36,846 bases of DNA from Saprospiraceae bacterium (GTDB taxonomy: Bacteria; Bacteroidota; Bacteroidia; Chitinophagales; Saprospiraceae). The stretch is from NCBI GenBank assembly GCA_020628855.1, contig JAHDEL010000034.1, forward strand, positions 1-36,846, read 5' to 3'. Positions 1 through 7,704 of the stretch are shown piece after piece (within the stretch, counting starts at the first letter, position 1; each line of letters starts with the position of its first letter). A model generated the notes under the pieces. That model searched no databases. It was not told the origin of the DNA and saw only the letters and a list, made by a program, of their open reading frames with translations. The translations under genes and the position numbers were made by a program.

Positions 1-7
1 ATAAGAT

Positions 8-23
8 TGTTCCACGTGGAACA
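8..23. promoter_or_regulatory. parS-like centromere site
   Basis: The site reads TGTTCCACGTGGAACA, a perfect 16-bp palindrome with the GTTCCACGTGGAAC core of chromosomal parS sites bound by ParB. This is a direct match to a very well conserved family. No parA or parB gene lies in the window, so the link to segregation rests on the motif alone. The site sits upstream of the M1 peptidase promoter and about 4.3 kb from the candidate origin at 4186-4570, which fits the usual clustering of parS near oriC. Confidence 0.8.
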
Positions 24-75
24 TTAAAGTCTTGTTAGTGTTTACAAGCAAATACACCGATTGTCTCAATTCTTC

Positions 76-83
76 TATATTTG
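76..83 (+). promoter_or_regulatory. -7 promoter element of the M1 peptidase gene
   Basis: TATATTTG matches the TAnnTTTG -7 consensus of the Bacteroidota housekeeping sigma factor. It lies 20 bases before the ATG at 104, so transcription would start at about 88-92 with a very short leader. No good TTG -33 element is present at the expected distance, so this is a partial promoter call. It also argues against translation from the upstream TTG at 32. Confidence 0.45.
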
Positions 84-103
84 GCCTTCTAATTCTAATC
101 ACT

Positions 104-2383
104 ATGACTATTCGATTAATACTTGTTCTCTTACTACCTCTTGTCTTATATGGGCAAGAAAACACTAATCAAAGTAAGTTTCGTCAGCTAGGGCAAGAGC
201 TTCCCACCCCTAATACCTACAGAACTGCTTCTGGTGCTCCAGGTCATGAATACTGGCAACAGCAGGTAGATTACAAGATGGAGATAGAAATAGATGATGA
301 TAAACAAAAACTTTATGGCTTCGAACAAGTCACGTATTACAACAACTCACCTGATGCCTTGTCTTATCTCTGGTTACAACTTGATCAGAATGTTAGAGCA
401 TTGGATAGCGACTCCTATAAGATTTCTAGTTCTTCTTTTGGTGAGAAAGTTTCTACAAGAGAATTAAAGCGCCTCACTCCTAGCTTTGATGGAGGATTTA
501 AGATCGAATCTGTCACCTCTCAGACTGATGCTCCATTAGACTACATTATTAATAAAACGATGCTCAGAATTGATTTACCCCAAGTTCTTGAGCCTGGTCA
601 ATCATTCACATTTAATATCAAGTGGTGGTATAACATTAATGACAGAATGCAAATTGGTGGTAGGTCTGGATATGAATACTTTGAAGAGGATGAAAACTAC
701 CTCTACACTATTGCGCAATACTTTCCGAGACTGTGTATGTATAATGATGTCTACGGTTGGCAGAATAAACAATTCTTGGGTAGGGGAGAGTTTACTTTAG
801 AATTTGGAGACTACCAGGTCTCAATTACAGTACCATCAGATCACCTGGTTGCATCCACAGGGGTCTTACAAAACCCTGAAGATGTTCTTAGCGCTGATCA
901 AAGATCAAAACTCAAAGAAGCAGAAGAAGAATACGAAGAGCCGGTGATTATACATTCTCAGAAAGATGCTGAGAGAGCAGAGAAATCTAAAGCCACAACA
1001 AAAAAGACATGGGTTTTTCATGCAGAGAATGTCAGAGATTTTGCATTTGCAACATCAAGAAAATTCATATGGGATGCTATGGCTGTTGAACAAGAAGATG
1101 GGACCAAAGTGATGGCAATGTCTATGTACCCAAAAGAAGGTAATCCACTTTGGGAGCGTTATTCTACCAAGGCAGTTGCTCATACACTAAAGTGGTATTC
1201 TCACTATACATTTCCTTATCCTTATCCAGTAGCTTGGTCCATTAATGCTGCAAGAATAGGGATGGAGTATCCGATGATTTGCTTCAATTATGGAAGAACA
1301 GAAGAAGATGGGACGTATAGTATGCGAACTAAGTACGGTGTGATTTCTGTCATTATCCATGAAGTAGGACACAATTATTTTCCGATGATTGTCAACTCTG
1401 ACGAACGCCAATGGACCTGGATGGATGAAGGACTGAATACATTCTTACAGTTCCTATCCGAACAAGAGTGGGCAAGAAATTATCCTAGTAGAAGAGGACC
1501 AGCTCATAAAATTGTCGACTATATGAAAGGAGATAAGTCGAGAATATCACCTATCATGACTAATTCTGAGTCCATCCATCAGTTTGGAAATAATGCCTAC
1601 GGCAAACCCGCAACTGCATTAAATATCTTAAGAGAGTCTGTCATGGGAAGAGATCTATTTGATTTCTCTTTCAAGACCTATGCGAATAGATGGATGTTCA
1701 AGCATCCAACTCCAGCAGATTTCTTTAGGACCATGGAAGATGCTTCAGCGGTGGATCTTGATTGGTTTTGGAGAGGATGGTTCTATACAAATGATCATTG
1801 TGATATAGCATTAGATAATGTCACCTATCTCGCTCCAAATACCTATAATCCGGAAATTGAAAAAGAACAAAGTGACCTCCTTGATATCACTACCTTACGA
1901 AATAAGACAGCTATTAAGCAAACGCAGGAAGAAATAGATAATGATTTGATTGATTTCTATTCAACCTATGATCCGAAGAAAGTCTATGATTTTGAAAGAA
2001 CGGAGTACAAACAAAAAACTTCAACTCTTTCGCCAGAAGTCAAAGAATTCATTGGTTCTAAAGAGCATTATTACCAGCTTGATTTAAGTAATATTGGTGG
2101 GCTAGTAATGCCTGTCATTATCCGCATGAAATATGAAGATGGCAGTACTGAAGATCTTCGGATTCCCGCTGAGATTTGGAAAATGGGCACAAGCACTGTA
2201 TCCAAGATTATTGTCAGTGATAAACCAATATCGAATTTCGAATTAGACCCGTACCTTGAAACTGCAGATACTGATAGATCAAATAACTTCTATCCTCCAA
2301 AACAAGCAAAAAGTAAATTTGAAATCTATGAACAAAGACGAGGAGGAGGAAAAAATTTAATGCAAAAAACTAATAAAAAATAG
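104..2383 (+). CDS. M1 family metallopeptidase (aminopeptidase), secreted
   Basis: This 759-residue zinc peptidase of the M1 (aminopeptidase N-like) family probably trims peptides in the periplasm or at the cell surface. The zinc site is HEVGH at residues 419-423 with the third ligand Glu442 in MDEG, the exact HExxH-x18-E spacing. A GMEYP variant of the GxMEN exopeptidase motif lies at 386-390. The N-terminus MTIRLILVLLLPLVLYGQ is a signal peptide, and no lipobox or T9SS domain is seen. The frame is open back to a TTG at 32, but the ATG at 104 gives a clean signal peptide and lies just after a -7 element, so I chose it. Its stop codon directly abuts the stop of the convergent hydrolase gene, with no bases between. 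Confidence 0.93.
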   Translation: MTIRLILVLLLPLVLYGQENTNQSKFRQLGQELPTPNTYRTASGAPGHEYWQQQVDYKMEIEIDDDKQKLYGFEQVTYYNNSPDALSYLWLQLDQNVRALDSDSYKISSSSFGEKVSTRELKRLTPSFDGGFKIESVTSQTDAPLDYIINKTMLRIDLPQVLEPGQSFTFNIKWWYNINDRMQIGGRSGYEYFEEDENYLYTIAQYFPRLCMYNDVYGWQNKQFLGRGEFTLEFGDYQVSITVPSDHLVASTGVLQNPEDVLSADQRSKLKEAEEEYEEPVIIHSQKDAERAEKSKATTKKTWVFHAENVRDFAFATSRKFIWDAMAVEQEDGTKVMAMSMYPKEGNPLWERYSTKAVAHTLKWYSHYTFPYPYPVAWSINAARIGMEYPMICFNYGRTEEDGTYSMRTKYGVISVIIHEVGHNYFPMIVNSDERQWTWMDEGLNTFLQFLSEQEWARNYPSRRGPAHKIVDYMKGDKSRISPIMTNSESIHQFGNNAYGKPATALNILRESVMGRDLFDFSFKTYANRWMFKHPTPADFFRTMEDASAVDLDWFWRGWFYTNDHCDIALDNVTYLAPNTYNPEIEKEQSDLLDITTLRNKTAIKQTQEEIDNDLIDFYSTYDPKKVYDFERTEYKQKTSTLSPEVKEFIGSKEHYYQLDLSNIGGLVMPVIIRMKYEDGSTEDLRIPAEIWKMGTSTVSKIIVSDKPISNFELDPYLETADTDRSNNFYPPKQAKSKFEIYEQRRGGGKNLMQKTNKK

Positions 2384-3139
2384 TTAACTATATTTAGCTA
2401 AGAAGGATTGAAGTATTGCATTGAATTCATCCGGTCGTTCCATCATCGGTGCATGTCCACACTTATCAATAAAGTGTAACTCACTGTTCTGAATCTTCTC
2501 TTCGAATTTTTCAGCAACAAAAGGTGGAGTAATTGTATCATTCGCACCCCAAATTAATAATGTAGGTTGTGTCACTCGTTCTAAACGCTCTTCTACATTG
2601 TGTCTAATAGCAGTCTTTGCTGTAATGACTAATCTAATTGCTTTTGCCTTATCATTAACTAACTCGAAAACATCATCCACTAATTCCTTAGTCGCAATCT
2701 TAGGATCATAGAATGTTAGCTCTGTTTTCTTGCGGATATATTCGTAGTCTCCTCTTCGAGGAAAAGTATTACCCATTGTATTCTCAAAAAGACCACTACT
2801 ACCTGTCAAAATTAAACTTGAGAATAGCCCAGGGTTCCTGAAGACTAATAGCTGGGCAAGATGCCCTCCTAAAGAATTACCAAGAACATGAATTTCAGAA
2901 TATCCTTTCTCGGCTATAAATGCCTCTGTATATTCCAAAAGTCCACCCAATCCAGATTCCTTTAATGGAAGATCAAAAATTGGCAGGACAGGTAAGACGA
3001 CATTATATTCTGATTTGAATGCTTCGATCAAACCGCCAAAATTGCTCAATGAACCCATTAATCCATGTAGCAATAACAGTGTTTTCTCACTGCCTTGTGT
3101 TTCATAATATTGAAATCTGCCTTCAACCTTTAGCTCCAT
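2384..3139 (-). CDS. alpha/beta hydrolase
   Basis: An alpha/beta-fold hydrolase of about 251 residues with unknown substrate. It has an HG oxyanion motif (HGLMGS, from about residue 25), the nucleophile elbow GNSLGG with Ser89, an acid candidate Asp201 in WGANDTI, and the catalytic His229 in KCGHAPMMERP. No signal peptide is seen, so it is probably cytoplasmic. The reading frame extends three codons upstream to a TTG at 3148, but the ATG at 3139 starting MELKVEG is the better start. It lies 14 bases downstream of cox15 on the same strand and is probably co-transcribed with it. The family covers esterases, lipases and C-C hydrolases, so a finer call is not supported. Confidence 0.85.
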   Translation of the reverse strand: MELKVEGRFQYYETQGSEKTLLLLHGLMGSLSNFGGLIEAFKSEYNVVLPVLPIFDLPLKESGLGGLLEYTEAFIAEKGYSEIHVLGNSLGGHLAQLLVFRNPGLFSSLILTGSSGLFENTMGNTFPRRGDYEYIRKKTELTFYDPKIATKELVDDVFELVNDKAKAIRLVITAKTAIRHNVEERLERVTQPTLLIWGANDTITPPFVAEKFEEKIQNSELHFIDKCGHAPMMERPDEFNAILQSFLAKYS

Positions 3140-3153
3140 AAGCAACAAATGTA

Positions 3154-4185
3154 CTATGTTCTTCTTGCTTCATAGAGAAAAAGAACAAATGCACCCACTA
3201 TCAACAAAGCAATTCCTTGATGCATAACACCTAGAATAAGTGGAATGTGTCCTACACAATTGATCACAGTTAATATGCCAACAACAACCTGACACAACAC
3301 GAGAACCAAAAAGACGGTATAAATTTTCTGCACCTTAATAGTAAACTCTTCTTGCTTAACTTTAAAAAATTGGATAATAACCATGATAAATAAGGCATAA
3401 GCTACTACTCTATGCAACGCTTGTATCAAAGCTGGAGCAAATGGAGATTTATCATAAAACTCCAAATTACTCATTGTCCAGGCTGCAGAATCAGTGAGAA
3501 TATCTGGTACAACCTGTCCATACATATCTGGCCAAGTAGGATAATATAAACCTGCTTTCATGCCACTCATGATACCACCAAGAAAAATCTGCACACCTAA
3601 AAAGATTCCGATAGATAATACGAGTTTGGGTAGCCTACTTTTTACTGCAATGGGATTAAAAGCATAGGCAGTTGCTCTGACTAAAAATGCAAAGGTGATT
3701 GCTGCTATGCTTAAATGTATACTCAGCTTATAAGCATTCACCCAAGGCCGATCTATTAGACCACTCGCAACCATAATCCATCCAAATATGGCTGCCAATA
3801 CTGCAAAACTTATGACAGGTATTAACTTAGACCAAAGAGGTCTGTCTAATCGCTTATTAATGGTAAAAAAGACCGCAGGTATTAGAAAAATAAATCCCAT
3901 CATTCTTGCCCAAAGTCGATGGAAATACTCCCAGAAATAGATAAACTTAAACTCCGGCATTGTCATACCAACATTGAGCTTTTGGTACTGTGGAGTAACT
4001 TTGTAAGCATCAAACTCCACTTGCCAGTCTTCAGCATTCATTGGTGGCAAAGTTCCAGTAACAATTTCCCATTTAGTTATCGACAATCCTGACCCAGTGA
4101 TTCTGGTAATTCCGCCAATAATTACTTGAAAGAAAAGTAAGACACAACCTAAAACAAGCCAATATTTTATTACTCTGGAATACAT
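3154..4185 (-). CDS. cox15: heme A synthase (COX15/CtaA family)
   Basis: This 343-residue multi-pass inner-membrane protein oxidises the C8 methyl of heme O to make heme A for aa3-type cytochrome oxidases. It has about eight hydrophobic segments. The conserved histidines that ligate heme in this family are visible at His89 (EYFHRLW), His157 (SIHLSIA), His258 (ALHRVVAY) and His322 (VMHQGIA). The N-terminal GGITRITGSGLSITKW motif is typical of the COX15 type. The companion gene for heme O synthase is not in the window. It is followed by the hydrolase in the same direction. Its upstream region is the 385-bp gap with the origin candidate. Confidence 0.95.
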   Translation of the reverse strand: MYSRVIKYWLVLGCVLLFFQVIIGGITRITGSGLSITKWEIVTGTLPPMNAEDWQVEFDAYKVTPQYQKLNVGMTMPEFKFIYFWEYFHRLWARMMGFIFLIPAVFFTINKRLDRPLWSKLIPVISFAVLAAIFGWIMVASGLIDRPWVNAYKLSIHLSIAAITFAFLVRATAYAFNPIAVKSRLPKLVLSIGIFLGVQIFLGGIMSGMKAGLYYPTWPDMYGQVVPDILTDSAAWTMSNLEFYDKSPFAPALIQALHRVVAYALFIMVIIQFFKVKQEEFTIKVQKIYTVFLVLVLCQVVVGILTVINCVGHIPLILGVMHQGIALLIVGAFVLFLYEARRT

Positions 4186-4570
4186 ATCAATCTAACACGA
4201 CGCAAGGTATGATGTTTTCCTTTCACTTAAAATCTTCTCTTTTCCCCCAACAGTTATTATTTATTATTATATAATTATTTAAAAAGAAATTCATTATTCA
4301 TTATAAGTACATGTGAATTTGTGAATAAGTCTATTTTAACAAGTAGTCTACAAGTATTTTAACAGTAGAATCTATAGAACTATTAGCTTGAGCTGAGTTA
4401 TTCACTTTTGTGGAAAGTGATTAATGTGAAAAACCAAATTGTGTATTTTATGCTGAAGAAATGCGAATTTTGTAATAACATAATAATATTAGAGTATTCA
4501 TTTATATGTAAGTTGCTCATATCAAAATCACAGATGTGAATAACTAATTCTTTTCACCATTTTTAAACAC
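4186..4570. other. candidate replication origin (oriC-like) in intergenic gap
   Basis: This 385-bp gene-free stretch lies between the divergent starts of cox15 and dtd. It holds two exact matches to the DnaA box TTATNCACA on the minus strand (TTATTCACA, seen as TGTGAATAA at 4320-4328 and 4535-4543). Weaker copies are TTATTCACT at 4398-4406 (+), TTTTTCACA at 4425-4433 (-), and poorer matches at 4312-4320, 4409-4417 and 4440-4448. An almost pure A/T tract at 4253-4308 could act as the unwinding element. A 15/14-base direct repeat lies at 4332-4368. A divergent promoter region for cox15 and dtd is the alternative, and both could be true. I see no ORF or RNA gene here. Confidence 0.5.
4332..4368 (+). 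repeat. short direct repeat in the origin candidate
   Basis: TATTTTAACAAGTAG at 4332-4346 recurs as TATTTTAACAGTAG at 4355-4368, a 23-base offset differing by one base deletion. The copies sit between the AT-rich tract with the first exact DnaA box and the later box cluster. Iterated short repeats are usual in origins, but two copies could also be chance in AT-rich DNA. Confidence 0.5.
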
Positions 4571-5017
4571 ATGAGAGTTGTCATTCAAAGAGTTGAGGAA
4601 GCAGAGTTAGTAGTAGATAATTCAATTATCTCTAGTATTCAGAGAGGCTTAATTATTTACTTGGGTATAACCCAAGAAGATAATACAGATGACATCACTT
4701 GGTTGACACAAAAGATTAGTAATCTCCGCATCTTTTCTGATGAAAGTGGAAAGATGAATTTAAGTGTAAAAGATATAGGAGGAGAGGCTTTAGTTGTAAG
4801 CCAGTTTACCCTTTATGCTAGCACCAAGAAAGGCAATAGACCAAGTTACTTGAGATCAGCAAAACCTGAAATTGCAATTCCACTCTATGAGGAATTTGTA
4901 GTTACCTTGCGGAATTCACTACCTGTTCAGACTGGTGTATTTGGTGCTGACATGCAAATTTCCTATACCAATGCCGGACCTGTCACAATAATTATTGACT
5001 CTAAAAATAAAGAATGA
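4571..5017 (+). CDS. dtd: D-aminoacyl-tRNA deacylase
   Basis: A 148-residue enzyme that hydrolyses D-amino acids (and mischarged glycine) from tRNA, keeping them out of protein synthesis. It covers the full family length. It begins MRVVIQRVEEA, carries the SQFTL motif at about residues 77-81, and ends with the second conserved motif TNAGPVT, whose Gly-cis-Pro pair enforces chiral selection. It is the first gene of a tight + strand run: its TGA stop overlaps the ATG of the next gene (ATGA at 5014-5017). Confidence 0.96.
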   Translation: MRVVIQRVEEAELVVDNSIISSIQRGLIIYLGITQEDNTDDITWLTQKISNLRIFSDESGKMNLSVKDIGGEALVVSQFTLYASTKKGNRPSYLRSAKPEIAIPLYEEFVVTLRNSLPVQTGVFGADMQISYTNAGPVTIIIDSKNKE

Positions 5018-5358
5018 GATTACAAGCATTACAACAAACAGTTGATGATTGGATACATCAACATGGAGTTAGATACTTTTCTGAGACCACAAATATGTTG
5101 TTATTGACTGAAGAAGTAGGCGAATTAGCTAGACTTATCAGTAGAGTCTATGGTGAACAATCATTCAAACGCAAAGAAGATGAAATTATAGCTCAAGAAT
5201 CAATCAAGGAAGAGATGGCAGATATCCTTTTTGTATTGACCTGTCTTGCAAACCAAATGGATATCGATCTCGAAAAAGCAATGCAGCAAAACATAGAAAA
5301 GAAAACCAAAAGAGATAACCAAAGACACAAGGAGAATCCAAAACTCACAAATCAGTAA
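5014..5358 (+). CDS. MazG-like nucleotide pyrophosphohydrolase
   Basis: This 114-residue all-alpha protein of the MazG-like (NTP-PPase) superfamily hydrolyses nucleoside triphosphates to monophosphate and pyrophosphate, typically house-cleaning of non-canonical nucleotides. The metal-binding motif is visible as E34-x-x-E37 (EEVGE) and E67-x-x-D70 (EEMAD). It is a single short MazG domain rather than the two-domain MazG of enterobacteria, and the last 20 residues are a basic tail. It overlaps dtd by four bases and shares one base with the next gene (TAATG), suggesting translational coupling. The exact substrate cannot be read from sequence. Confidence 0.9.
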   Translation: MRLQALQQTVDDWIHQHGVRYFSETTNMLLLTEEVGELARLISRVYGEQSFKRKEDEIIAQESIKEEMADILFVLTCLANQMDIDLEKAMQQNIEKKTKRDNQRHKENPKLTNQ

Positions 5359-6404
5359 TGTTCAATCTCTGGAGATCATCATCTATTTTAGAAAGAATGA
5401 GTATGTCTTTCATATTGATTTGTGCTATGGCATCTGTTTTTGCCTATCTCCTCATAACTGATACCACACATAATGCCAATAATCAACAATTAGAATCTGC
5501 TCTTTTACCTCCCTTTAGTAAACAACAGTTTATTGAGATTCGTGAAGAAGGAAGTTTTCATTGGTTCCATGGTTACAAAGGATCTCTAACCACAGCACCT
5601 CTATTAGAAGTACTTGCTGTTGATCAAGAAATTGGTAGACTAGAATACTCAGATCAATTAGGCAACACGCAATTTTTAACCCACGCCAGGTTCAAAGGAA
5701 AGAATCTCACAGAAATAACAGATCTCTATATAAAAGCGCATTGGTTTGTCTGTGGAACAGATCGTTATGGAAGAGATGTCTTGAGTAGAATTCTTTTAGG
5801 AATTAGAATATCATTATTAGCTGGGTGTATTGCGGTATTTATTGCGACAGTGATAGGTGTACTTATTGGATTGCTTAGTGGGTATTTTGGGGGTTGGATA
5901 GACAAGGCAACCATGTTTGTGATTAACTCTTTGTGGGCTTTTCCGACTATTCTGTTTGTCTTTGCCATTGTAATGGCATTTGGACGAAGTATCTCCATCA
6001 TATTTATAGCAGTAGGCTGTACACTTTGGATTGATGTTGCTAGGTTAATTAGGGGCAAGACAAAACAATTGAAAGAAGAGACCTATGTTAAAGCAGCTCA
6101 GAGCTATGGAGCTTCTGCTTTTCGAATAGCATTCAGACACATACTTCCAAATACCTTAGGTCCTTTACTTGTCCTAACCGCAGCTAATTTTGCAATTGCA
6201 ATTCTCATAGAAGCCGGCTTAAGTTATTTGGGTTTTGGGGTGAGTCCACCTACTCCTTCACTTGGAAATATGCTCAATGAAAACTACGGTTTTGCACTGA
6301 GTGGGATTTTGTTCCTTGCTATTATTCCGGCGGTTGTTATTATGCTTTTGGTCCTAAGTTTCAATTTTACAAGTCAAGCAATACGTAATTACATTGCCCA
6401 GTGA
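5358..6404 (+). CDS. ABC transporter permease, DppC/OppC type
   Basis: A 348-residue inner-membrane permease of the binding-protein-dependent peptide/nickel uptake family. It has an N-terminal membrane segment (about 15-33), a periplasmic insert of about 100 residues, then the hallmark GTDRYGRDVLSR at 133-144 leading into the permease core. The cytoplasmic EAA loop that docks the ATPase is seen in SYGASAFRIAFRHILPNTLG. The partner permease, ATPases and binding protein are absent from the window, so it is an isolated subunit here. Its ATG overlaps the stop of the MazG-like gene by one base. Confidence 0.9.
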   Translation: MFNLWRSSSILERMSMSFILICAMASVFAYLLITDTTHNANNQQLESALLPPFSKQQFIEIREEGSFHWFHGYKGSLTTAPLLEVLAVDQEIGRLEYSDQLGNTQFLTHARFKGKNLTEITDLYIKAHWFVCGTDRYGRDVLSRILLGIRISLLAGCIAVFIATVIGVLIGLLSGYFGGWIDKATMFVINSLWAFPTILFVFAIVMAFGRSISIIFIAVGCTLWIDVARLIRGKTKQLKEETYVKAAQSYGASAFRIAFRHILPNTLGPLLVLTAANFAIAILIEAGLSYLGFGVSPPTPSLGNMLNENYGFALSGILFLAIIPAVVIMLLVLSFNFTSQAIRNYIAQ

Positions 6405-6474
6405 TCTCTCTACGAAACAAAGTGTTCGTAACTTCGCTTGGTAGATTACTATTTTCAAAATACTCAAAAGAGAC

Positions 6475-7704
6475 TTGTCTTTGATCGAAAGAGAAGAATT
6501 ATTAGAAAAGCTTGATAGAGAATTGAGTCTGAAAGAACTTCAGATCAAGAGTCTATTAACGATTACTCAAGCTATTAATGATAATGTGAGTAAAGATGGC
6601 TTGTTTAGGATGTATCAATCATTTCTGAGTTGGGAAATGGGGATTTCAACAATGTTGTTATTTATCCAATCAGAAGAGGATTGGGATTGTGTTTGTAGCA
6701 TCAATTATGATAAAGAGAGAGCTCAAAAATTGATACCACAAGTAATACACCTGAAGAGGTTATATACAATCAAGAAAAACGACCACAAAGATTTAGCAGG
6801 TTTTGATATCATTATACCTGTCTATCACAAAGACCAACCTATAGCCTATTCTCTCATAGGTGGAATAAAGGATAAGGAAGACCTGTATAATAAAATCCAA
6901 TTTATTACGACCATCACCAACATCATTGCTGTGGCAATTGAGAATAAGCGCTTGTTTAAGCAGATGATTGAAAAGGAGAAGTATGATAAGGATATGGCCT
7001 TGGCTGGGGAAGTACAGAAAATGCTGATTCCAGATGAAATACCAGTTGGTGATAACTATGAAGTTGATTTAGTTTATAAACCGCACAGTAGTATTGGAGG
7101 TGATTATATAGATTTTATCAAATTTGATAAAAACAAGTTTGCTCTGTGCATTGCTGATATCTCAGGCAAAGGAGTTGCAGCAGCTTTGTTAATGGCAAAT
7201 TTTCAAGCAACCTTGAGAAGTCTAATCTTCCAATATCGAGATCTAGAGACCTTCGTCTATGCTTTGAATGAGGCTGTCTTTAAAATCACCAAAAGTGAGC
7301 GATTTATAACTTTCTTTATTGCAGAAATAGATGCGAAGAAAATGAGCTTGCGGTATATAAATGCTGGTCATTATCCGCCATTACTCTATTCAAATGGTGA
7401 TATCAAAGAACTCAATAAAGGAACAACTGTGATAGGTGCCTTCGAAAAACTACCTATGATTGAAGAGACGACTGTTCCTCTGGGTTATGACTCATTGCTC
7501 TTGAGTTTTACAGATGGTCTAGCAGATATTAAGAATGAGAAAGACGAATACTTTGATGAAAACGTCTTAAAGGAGTTTATAGAAAAACATAAAGAATTAT
7601 CTACGAAAGACTTCAATGAGAAACTAATGAAGTCATTATTGAATTATAAAGGAGACAAGGAATATGTTGATGATATTGCCATACTTACTTGTAAAGTCAA
7701 ATAG
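6475..7704 (+). CDS. SpoIIE/PP2C-type serine phosphatase with GAF-like sensor
   Basis: A 409-residue signalling phosphatase, probably cytoplasmic, of the RsbU/SpoIIE type that usually dephosphorylates anti-sigma antagonists (STAS proteins). The N-terminus is helical, residues about 25-155 look like a GAF sensor, a short coiled linker follows, and the phosphatase core runs from about 185. Metal-binding acids are visible: D210 (GGDY), D228 (ADISGKG), D347 (FTDG) and D399/D400 (VDD). The start is a TTG: back to the in-frame TAG at 6442 there is no ATG or GTG, and the next ATG is 45 codons in, inside the sensor. The TTG at 6481 is an alternative. The gene directly abuts the next ATG. Confidence 0.9.
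   Translation: MSLIEREELLEKLDRELSLKELQIKSLLTITQAINDNVSKDGLFRMYQSFLSWEMGISTMLLFIQSEEDWDCVCSINYDKERAQKLIPQVIHLKRLYTIKKNDHKDLAGFDIIIPVYHKDQPIAYSLIGGIKDKEDLYNKIQFITTITNIIAVAIENKRLFKQMIEKEKYDKDMALAGEVQKMLIPDEIPVGDNYEVDLVYKPHSSIGGDYIDFIKFDKNKFALCIADISGKGVAAALLMANFQATLRSLIFQYRDLETFVYALNEAVFKITKSERFITFFIAEIDAKKMSLRYINAGHYPPLLYSNGDIKELNKGTTVIGAFEKLPMIEETTVPLGYDSLLLSFTDGLADIKNEKDEYFDENVLKEFIEKHKELSTKDFNEKLMKSLLNYKGDKEYVDDIAILTCKVK

Noticed and set aside
32-103. N-terminal extension of the M1 peptidase from a TTG at 32
   Set aside because: It would put 24 residues before a good signal peptide and start upstream of the likely -7 element at 76-83.
6411-6430. TACGAA-N8-TTCGTA inverted repeat before the phosphatase gene
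   Set aside because: The stem is only six bases with no following T-run, so neither a terminator nor a defined operator can be supported.
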